Positions 58,709 through 64,000 of a stretch of 64,000 bases of DNA are shown piece by piece. The position numbers were made by a program, and so were the translations under genes. Source of the DNA: Candidatus Woesearchaeota archaeon (GTDB lineage: Archaea; Nanobdellota; Nanobdellia; Woesearchaeales; ARS49). The notes beneath the pieces are model-generated. The model ran no database searches and was not told where the DNA came from. It was given only the letters and a program-made list of their open reading frames with translations. The number at the start of each line of letters is the position of its first letter. Positions within the stretch are counted from its first letter, which is position 1. Where the stretch lies: contig JACRKG010000019.1 in NCBI GenBank assembly GCA_016215315.1, positions 124,001 to 188,000 on the forward strand. The letters are read 5' to 3'.

Positions 58709-60262
58709 TTAGTTTCCCTCCAAACTGTTCAATAACTCTTCTTTTTCTTTTCTTCTTGTATCAATTATTTCAAGAGTTTTAGGACTGTACTCAATTTTAT
58801 TATACTTATTCCAAGTGTTATTTGCTCTGCTATTTTGTTTGTGTAAATCTTCATCATAAACTATTCTTCCGTTGCTCAATAATTTTTGGTAAACTGGTGT
58901 GCCGTCAATTTGTTCTCCTTCTTGAGCAACTATTAGTGTGCTGCCGTTTTCGTAAACTCTTACTCTTCCAGGTATTGATTCTTTTCCTAGAGAGTCTGAA
59001 AATTTTAGTGATGCTTCTATTTTTTGTCCTGAATTTATTGCTTCTTCAATCCAAGCATCGATGCCGTTCATTCCTGCAGGATTAAAAGCAATTACTTTTT
59101 CTCCATGCATTGTTGCGCTTCTTTTGTATGCTAAACTTATTGTGTCTCTTTCGCAACCTTCTTGAAAGTATCCTCCTGCACCAGTAATTATTTCTTCCTC
59201 GTTGAATCCTGCTTCATTGTATTCTTTGAATGTTTCTCTTGCTTTTGTTGGATTATAACCATCTTCAACAACCATTCCTGTTTTTTCAATTTCTTCTTCC
59301 AAGGTTTCTTTTTTCCAAGTCACACATTGACCAGGAACATTGCCAGAATCAAATCTAGGAATTATAGTTTTATTAGTGCCTTGGTATTTTTTTACTAATT
59401 TCATGATTGTTGGAAGACCACTCTTAATTGTGTGAACAACGTCGGGAAGTAATGCGCTTCTTTCGTTTGCTCGAACAAAATCGTCATAAGCTAAATCTTG
59501 TGCTTCTTCAAGAGTTCTTCCTTCTTTTTGGTAAGCCATAGGGAATTCATGACCCACAGTTCCTATGTCTTCAAAGTATTCTGGGAACAAAAATCTTGCT
59601 TGATCATCACTGGTTTTTTTAAATCCAGCACCAACGTATAAAGAAGCCATTAAAAGAACATGATTGTTTAAGTTTTGGTCAGATCTAAGACCGAATTCGG
59701 CAAATCTATCTCTTACTACTTCATAAAATAGTCTTGCTTTTGTTGCTTGAATTATTGCAGTGTACAAATTTTCTAAATGAGGCTCTAAATGACTTACTAA
59801 AGCTCCTGTTCCTTCAACACTCATTACTGGAACGTGTTTGCCATCTTTAACAAGAAAAGTTTGTCCTCCAGGAAGGCCATAAATATCTATTGGAAAATAT
59901 CCTCCATTATCTAGTACTGCTTGCCATGCTTTTTCAGGGAATTTTTTAACCATTCCTTTTTTTGTAAAAAATTCTCTCGCCGAATCAACTTCTTTTTTTG
60001 TAACAGGATTCATAAAAAAAGAATAAAGTGCTTTCTCTAAACCAGCCATAATTAATCTATTGTTAGCTCCTTCTTCTCTTATTCCTTTTCTTGCAGCCAA
60101 ATTATAACAAGCAAAACTATCCGCAAACAATTCACTAGAACCACTCATAGTTCTTTTATATGTATCAGTTGCTGCAGCTCTATTAACTGGTTGAAATTTA
60201 TTCCAGAATTCTATTTGGTCCTTTGTTTCTGCTAATGGAAGCATTTCATCCCCCGAAATCAT
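58709..60262 (-). CDS. Nicotinate (or nicotinamide) phosphoribosyltransferase
   Basis: 517 aa. NAPRT/NAMPT superfamily: DIGTVGHEFPMAYQKEG (conserved G-T-x-x-H region), IPRFDSGNVPGQCV (D-S-G PRPP side), and LKFSDSLGKESIPGRVRVY matching the K-x-S-x-x-x-K-x-T-x-P-G block. Joins nicotinate, made by the neighbouring pncA, to PRPP. NAMPT-type action cannot be excluded, since the sequence is divergent from typical pncB; but pncA just upstream favours nicotinate. Overlaps pncA by 4 bp. Confidence 0.85.
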   Translation of the reverse strand: MISGDEMLPLAETKDQIEFWNKFQPVNRAAATDTYKRTMSGSSELFADSFACYNLAARKGIREEGANNRLIMAGLEKALYSFFMNPVTKKEVDSAREFFTKKGMVKKFPEKAWQAVLDNGGYFPIDIYGLPGGQTFLVKDGKHVPVMSVEGTGALVSHLEPHLENLYTAIIQATKARLFYEVVRDRFAEFGLRSDQNLNNHVLLMASLYVGAGFKKTSDDQARFLFPEYFEDIGTVGHEFPMAYQKEGRTLEEAQDLAYDDFVRANERSALLPDVVHTIKSGLPTIMKLVKKYQGTNKTIIPRFDSGNVPGQCVTWKKETLEEEIEKTGMVVEDGYNPTKARETFKEYNEAGFNEEEIITGAGGYFQEGCERDTISLAYKRSATMHGEKVIAFNPAGMNGIDAWIEEAINSGQKIEASLKFSDSLGKESIPGRVRVYENGSTLIVAQEGEQIDGTPVYQKLLSNGRIVYDEDLHKQNSRANNTWNKYNKIEYSPKTLEIIDTRRKEKEELLNSLEGN

Positions 60263-60948
60263 AATACACCTCTAACGACTTCCTTAGTTGTTATAAACTT
60301 AACCCCTAAGCTTTTAAATTCTTCAAGAGTACTATCAATTCCTTCTTTTGTTATTCCACTAATTGCATCTGTTATTACATAAACTCTTACGCCGTTATTT
60401 ACTAAACCTTTCACTGCTGCTTTTACACAGTAATCTGTTGCTACTCCGTAAACAAATGCTACTTCTGGCTTTACTATATCAAGAGCTCTTTCAAAGTAGG
60501 GGTTTGTTGATACATCATAATTTTGTTTTTCAAAGAAAACTCCTCTACCTGAATTAGGTCTTACGCCACTCAAGAACGCATTTAGTCTTTTTTCTAGTTC
60601 TCTTCTAGACAAAACATTTGCATCCCAATCTAAGTGATGTTCTAAGTATAATAATTCTAATGCTTCGTGAAGTGTTTCTTTGATCTTTTTCTGTCCTTCC
60701 GTGTCAGCCATGCAATGGTCTGGAAAAGGACCTCCGTGTTTGATCAATTCTCCTTCTCTATGTCGGTAATCAGGAGTTCCAAAATGCAAATCAACACTGC
60801 CAAAAACAGGAATTCCTCCCTCTACTGCGGTTTTTGTTAATAGCTCTAAGTTTCCTTTCAATTCTTCAGCACCAGGAACGTATAGTCCTCCGTCCTCGTT
60901 CATAAAATCATTTTGTGTGTCTACATCGTAAAATATTGTTTTTGTCAT
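60259..60948 (-). CDS. pncA: Nicotinamidase
   Basis: About 229 aa. Catalytic triad in FYDVDTQNDFM (Asp), VFFEKQNYDV (Lys) and YGVATDYCVKAA (Cys); metal ligands in SVDLHFGTPDYRH (D-x-H ... H). Converts nicotinamide to nicotinate. ATG at 60948 is chosen since GGAGG lies 8 nt before it; the ATG at 60963 overlaps that site. First gene of pncA-pncB-X-nadE-nadM-nadA. Confidence 0.93.
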   Translation of the reverse strand: MTKTIFYDVDTQNDFMNEDGGLYVPGAEELKGNLELLTKTAVEGGIPVFGSVDLHFGTPDYRHREGELIKHGGPFPDHCMADTEGQKKIKETLHEALELLYLEHHLDWDANVLSRRELEKRLNAFLSGVRPNSGRGVFFEKQNYDVSTNPYFERALDIVKPEVAFVYGVATDYCVKAAVKGLVNNGVRVYVITDAISGITKEGIDSTLEEFKSLGVKFITTKEVVRGVL

Positions 60949-60962
60949 TTTGTTTTCCTCCA

Positions 60963-61067
60963 TTAGTGTTTTTTAAACACTTACTAGTGTCAAAAAAAAG
61001 GCACGTGATCACATCGTCGATCACGCACCTATTAGTGTATGTAAAACACTTAGCATTTATAAATATT
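60963..61067 (-). promoter_or_regulatory. NAD operon promoter with paired palindromes
   Basis: Palindromes TTAGTGT-N7-ACACTTA at 60963-60983 and at 61032-61052, 69 bp apart (about 6.6 helical turns); a single TAGTGT half-site lies between at 60985-60990. A symmetric ATTTATAAAT box (61056-61065) next to the second palindrome serves the minus strand and possibly the divergent gene. The leader also has CGTGATC (61004-61010) facing GATCACG (61019-61025). Confidence 0.6.
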
Positions 61068-61138
61068 TGTATACTGGAGAATATAAATCCACAAAAGCGA
61101 GAACATTAATAAAGAGTAAATTTTATTATCAAAACATA

Positions 61139-61891
61139 ATGGTTTATCCAAAATATAAGAACAAACACTTGAAAGAAGCACTTTTTAATGCAAAAGGCTA
61201 CATCAATTGGACGCAGTTCGCGAAGAAATGCAAAAATACTCCTCCTAAAAAATACATCTTGATTTATTATCAGAGTATTTTAAATCACTTCAGAAAGAAA
61301 TACCAGCCAAAAAAAATCCAACTGGATGACGTGGTAAGTATAGAGCAATATAAAAATATCGGAGTTGTTAGAATGACCGGTATAGGTTCACCTCACGCAG
61401 CAACTGTTTTTGAAGAATTAATTGCTCTTGGAGGTAAAGAATTTTTAAACATAGGTTCTGCAGGAGGCCTTTCCGATTTTGGAATATTTTTATGCCAAAA
61501 AGCAATAAGAGATGAAGGAACCAGTTATCATTACCTACCTCACGGAGAGTTTACTCATCCCAATAAAAATTTAACGAGAAAGCTTGAAAAACAATTAATT
61601 AAAAGCAAAGTCGAATTTCAGAAAGCACCCACTTGGACAATTGACGCGCCATACCGGGAAACTATTGCAGAGATTAAGCATTACAAAAAAACAGGCGTGA
61701 AAACTGTTGAAATGGAAGCGTCAGCATTATTTGCAGTCGCAAAAGTAAGAAAAGTAAAAATAGCTTCAGCATTTGTTGTTTCAGATATTTTAGGTGAAGA
61801 TAAATGGGACCCGCAATTCAATAAAAAGCACGTCAAACAAAACTTGAATAAATTATTTGATGTTGCGGTGAGTTGTTTGTTAAAAAAATAA
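61139..61891 (+). CDS. Purine/uridine nucleoside phosphorylase
   Basis: About 250 aa from MVYPKYKNKH. VVRMTGIGSPHAATVFEELI (phosphate-binding GxGxP), FLNIGSAGGL, and VETVEMEASALFAVAKV with FVVSDILGEDKWDP (base and ribose site). Cleaves nucleosides with phosphate. Divergent from the NAD operon; nicotinamide riboside is among the possible substrates of this family, so a link is conceivable but unproven. An earlier in-frame TTG at 61067 is discounted because it lies in the TATA region. Confidence 0.85.
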   Translation: MVYPKYKNKHLKEALFNAKGYINWTQFAKKCKNTPPKKYILIYYQSILNHFRKKYQPKKIQLDDVVSIEQYKNIGVVRMTGIGSPHAATVFEELIALGGKEFLNIGSAGGLSDFGIFLCQKAIRDEGTSYHYLPHGEFTHPNKNLTRKLEKQLIKSKVEFQKAPTWTIDAPYRETIAEIKHYKKTGVKTVEMEASALFAVAKVRKVKIASAFVVSDILGEDKWDPQFNKKHVKQNLNKLFDVAVSCLLKK

Positions 61892-61930
61892 AATAATGAA
61901 AAAATAGTTTCAAATTAAAAGATAAATATT

Positions 61931-62743
61931 TCACATCTTCTTAACTATGGCAACAATTTCAAGGGATAAAGGAATGAAGCTGGCATCTTCTCTTAATTTT
62001 TTATCTAGTTGCATGAAAAAGTCAACATCATCTTTATCTTTGAACAATCGATTTACTTTCTTTTCATCTATTTTTGAAAAATATTGATACATCGTGTTCT
62101 TACCTAAAACTTTTATCAATTTCAATCCAGATTTTCTAATTAATGCAGCAATATCTTCAATTCTAAAATCTATTTCTTTAAATGCATGATATTTTGAGCT
62201 ATAAATGCCTTTCTGCATCAATTTTTTAACTCTAAACTCATCTTTGTTTTGGATCAACATCCCTAAATTTCTGTAAAAATTTTTAAAATCTAATACAATG
62301 AATCCTTTATTCTTTGTTACTCTTTTGAATTCTTCCAGTGCACTTTCTGCATCGCAATAAGAAAGCGCAGTTCCAAAACAGAAAGTAAAATCAAAATAAT
62401 TATTGTGAAATTGGCTTAATTTAGTGATATCTCCTTCGATAAATTTTATCTTTTGACTGAGGCTTTTTTTTAGAGCTTTGGTTTCTCCAATTCTCAGCAT
62501 CTTCTCAGCCAAATCAACACAGAAGATATTCGAATATCCTTTTTCTGCTAATGGGATTGCAAGACCTCCCGTTCCACCAGCAGCATCAAGAATTTTCACC
62601 GTTTTATATTTTGGCAAATACTCTGAGAGAATATCTAATTCAATCTCTCGCACAAATTCATTATACCTTCCCGTGTAATAGGAATCATATTCATAAGCAA
62701 ATTTGTTGTGTTCTTCGACAACTTTTTCATGTGAAAGCTTCAT
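61931..62743 (-). CDS. Class I SAM-dependent methyltransferase
   Basis: 270 aa. Motif I ILDAAGGTGGLAIPLA, acidic FCVDLAEKMLRIGE loop, FDFTFCFGTALSYCD and FIVLDFKNFYRN match the UbiE/COQ5-like branch; motif I has D-A-A-G rather than D-x-G-C. The N-terminal HNKFAYEYDSYYTGRYNEFV with E-Y-D/Y-D pattern is common in quinone and small-molecule methyltransferases. Function not determined. Confidence 0.78.
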   Translation of the reverse strand: MKLSHEKVVEEHNKFAYEYDSYYTGRYNEFVREIELDILSEYLPKYKTVKILDAAGGTGGLAIPLAEKGYSNIFCVDLAEKMLRIGETKALKKSLSQKIKFIEGDITKLSQFHNNYFDFTFCFGTALSYCDAESALEEFKRVTKNKGFIVLDFKNFYRNLGMLIQNKDEFRVKKLMQKGIYSSKYHAFKEIDFRIEDIAALIRKSGLKLIKVLGKNTMYQYFSKIDEKKVNRLFKDKDDVDFFMQLDKKLREDASFIPLSLEIVAIVKKM

Positions 62744-62837
62744 ACATGTTCACACGAAATAGAAGTTTATAAAATTGTCGAAAGAAAACAATCTGAAGGC
62801 AGATAAGATTTTCTGCTTACAAACTTTAAACAACAAT

Positions 62838-63635
62838 TCAAACTAAAAAAACAATATGTCCCAAGAACACTAAAGCTGCATGACCTGCAAAGCCAGAAAA
62901 TAAGGGAATTAACAAATTATCATCTATTTTTGAAACACAAGTTTCTACAAAAGTTGCAGCAAATGCCATTATTAATATAGGACCCCACAAAGGATCCCCG
63001 ACAATTGCAAAGCCAGATAACCACCAAACTTTTCCATTAACTAACGTTCTCAAAAATATAAATCCAACAAAAACATCAACTAAAAATTGTGCAAGTGCAC
63101 CTTCCAACGCTTTCTTTTTCTTTTCAAAAATCCAAATATTATGAACATACTTACCAACAAGCGCTGCAGTTAAATCACCAAAAGTAGTCATGAGTAATGC
63201 AACAGTAGCAATTCTTTCATCAAAAACTGCAAAAACAATTATTGCACCTAATAAAAAAAATATTTCCCCGCCAACTCTCTGGTGTTCTGATCTCCTTCTG
63301 AAATGCTTCCACAAATAAGACAGTATTGGTAGTTTTGCTTTTAGCTCTATTCTTACATATTCTATCTCTAAAAGAACTATCAATAATCCTGCAAGAACTA
63401 ATAAACCTGCTTTATGACCAAAAAAATGAGCAGTACCAAAGTAAAGTAAGATAAAAAACAAAGACAACAAATGAATCAATTTCCTTCCGAACTCTCTACT
63501 AAAATCCCACTCACTATCTTTAATTTGAGCTATGCGTTTTTTAATCTTATCTTTAACTCTTGCTTTAAGTACACTTTGCTTTAATCTTAATTCTCCAAAA
63601 CGCTTCTTAATTTCGCCTCTGACACGACCATGCAT
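62838..63635 (-). CDS. Dolichol kinase / CDP-diglyceride synthetase family protein
   Basis: 265 aa, six to seven helices. LSREFGRKLIH-type start (FSREFGRKLIHLLSLF), FGDLTAALVGKYVHNIWIF, then KKKKALEGALAQF (the K-x-x-E-G-x-L-A motif) and a late ETCVSKIDDNLLIPLFSG match the CTP-dependent polyprenol kinase and CdsA-like group. Phosphorylates dolichol, the lipid carrier that AglB uses, or makes an activated archaeal phospholipid. The basic N-terminal coil (RGEIKKRFGELRLKQSVLKA) is unusual. Confidence 0.82.
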   Translation of the reverse strand: MHGRVRGEIKKRFGELRLKQSVLKARVKDKIKKRIAQIKDSEWDFSREFGRKLIHLLSLFFILLYFGTAHFFGHKAGLLVLAGLLIVLLEIEYVRIELKAKLPILSYLWKHFRRRSEHQRVGGEIFFLLGAIIVFAVFDERIATVALLMTTFGDLTAALVGKYVHNIWIFEKKKKALEGALAQFLVDVFVGFIFLRTLVNGKVWWLSGFAIVGDPLWGPILIMAFAATFVETCVSKIDDNLLIPLFSGFAGHAALVFLGHIVFLV

Positions 63636-63677
63636 AATAAGACTTCAACAACTCCATTTTATAAAGTTTTTCGACAA

Positions 63678-63690
63678 ATTTATATAATTA
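63678..63690 (+). promoter_or_regulatory. TATA box for the 63709 gene
   Basis: AATTTATATAATT about 20-30 nt before ATG 63709, consistent with a leaderless message. Confidence 0.6.
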
Positions 63691-63708
63691 CAGATTTATC
63701 ATTTTGTC

Positions 63709-64000
63709 ATGAAACAAGCATTAATCTTTTCAGTATTTCTTATATTACTGGTTGGCTGCAATGTAAAAACTAATTTTGAAGCTTCACAAAAATCAGAATC
63801 AACCCAAGATATCAACAATATTCTAGGCAAGTGGGAAGTAGAAAAACAGTATTCTTGGAATGAAGAAACAAACCAATGGGATCCAGGACTAGTTTTAGAA
63901 GACGGAACTATAACTGAAAATGTTAAAGCTTCGGGAAGCCCAGTCTATAATGAATTCACTCTTGGCGGCCCTAATTGTCCTAGAGGTAATCCGGCCAAAT
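63709..64000 (+). CDS. Exported lipoprotein (3' end outside window)
   Basis: 97 codons to the window edge with no stop. MKQALIFSVFLILLVGCNVK has a lipobox (LVGC, Cys17), so the mature protein is lipid-anchored. Then DINNILGKWEVEKQYSW and NEFTLGGPNCPRGNPAK, which includes a lipocalin-like GKWEVE start (GxW). Function unknown; the rest lies beyond the window. Confidence 0.75.
   Translation, partial: MKQALIFSVFLILLVGCNVKTNFEASQKSESTQDINNILGKWEVEKQYSWNEETNQWDPGLVLEDGTITENVKASGSPVYNEFTLGGPNCPRGNPAK

Noticed and set aside
60984-61031. Riboswitch in the NAD operon leader
   Set aside because: Only one 7-bp inverted repeat is seen; the sequence does not show conserved NAD-riboswitch features I know. 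Operator sites explain the region better.
1-64000. Insertion sequences, prophage or CRISPR-Cas genes
   Set aside because: No transposase, integrase, phage structural or Cas motifs were seen in any frame; the homing endonuclease is the only mobility-type gene.

Overview
The window looks archaeal and strongly A+T-rich. Evidence: a geranylgeranyl-reductase-family flavoprotein, AglB/STT3 oligosaccharyltransferases, NadM-type NMN adenylyltransferase, a tRNA with bulge-helix-bulge introns, and TATA boxes placed about 25-30 nt before many start codons (leaderless transcripts) beside GGAGG/GGGGG-type ribosome sites inside operons. The gene set (dolichol-kinase-like enzyme, PGF-pre-PGF and CARDB-like surface proteins, many small unknown proteins) fits a DPANN archaeon of the Woesearchaeota/Pacearchaeota type. 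That placement is inference, because no rRNA is present.

Layout. 1-8.5 kb: surface-glycan assembly cluster, mostly on the minus strand (GT4, methyltransferase, GT-C-like membrane protein, AsnB-like amidotransferase, two GT2 enzymes, GT9, DUF2304). 8.5-17.8 kb: three tandem AglB/STT3 paralogues, two of them with a C-terminal FKBP-like domain. 17.8-29 kb: an isoprenoid reductase, then two blocks of exported proteins: an operon of a 951-aa Pro/Thr-tailed protein, a 665-aa beta-domain protein and a small HExxH protein; then 410-aa and 908-aa membrane-anchored proteins. The second block is flanked by inverted copies of a repeat. 29-36 kb: amino acid permease, nucleoside-phosphorylase-like protein, a LAGLIDADG endonuclease abutting a tRNA-Trp gene with three predicted introns, small proteins, a SET protein and PolX. 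36-44 kb: small exported and unknown proteins, a PAP2 enzyme, superoxide dismutase plus peroxiredoxin, thioredoxin reductase, and a toxin-antitoxin-like pair. 44-52.8 kb: tRNA-Ala, exonuclease, ornithine carbamoyltransferase, adenylate kinase, glutamine amidotransferase, TruD, an NrtR-like Nudix regulator, and a divergent Lrp-type regulator/radical SAM pair. 54-61 kb: a compact NAD operon (pncA, pncB-like, unknown, nadE, nadM-Nudix, nadA). 61-64 kb: nucleoside phosphorylase, methyltransferase, polyprenol-kinase-like protein and a truncated lipoprotein.

How it fits together. The first 18 kb can build a lipid-linked glycan and transfer it to exported proteins, and the 19-29 kb proteins are plausible acceptors. 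The NAD operon covers nicotinamide deamidation to NAD plus the quinolinate step; paired palindromes at its promoter and a Nudix/winged-helix gene at 49 kb suggest NrtR-like control. Three families of small dispersed repeats (a period-7 GTTTRYR hairpin family, a 75-nt element with crossing inverted repeats, and a 43-nt CG-rich inverted repeat) sit mostly between genes; one heptamer copy lies inside the truD coding sequence. The strongest unusual item is the three-intron tRNA-Trp.
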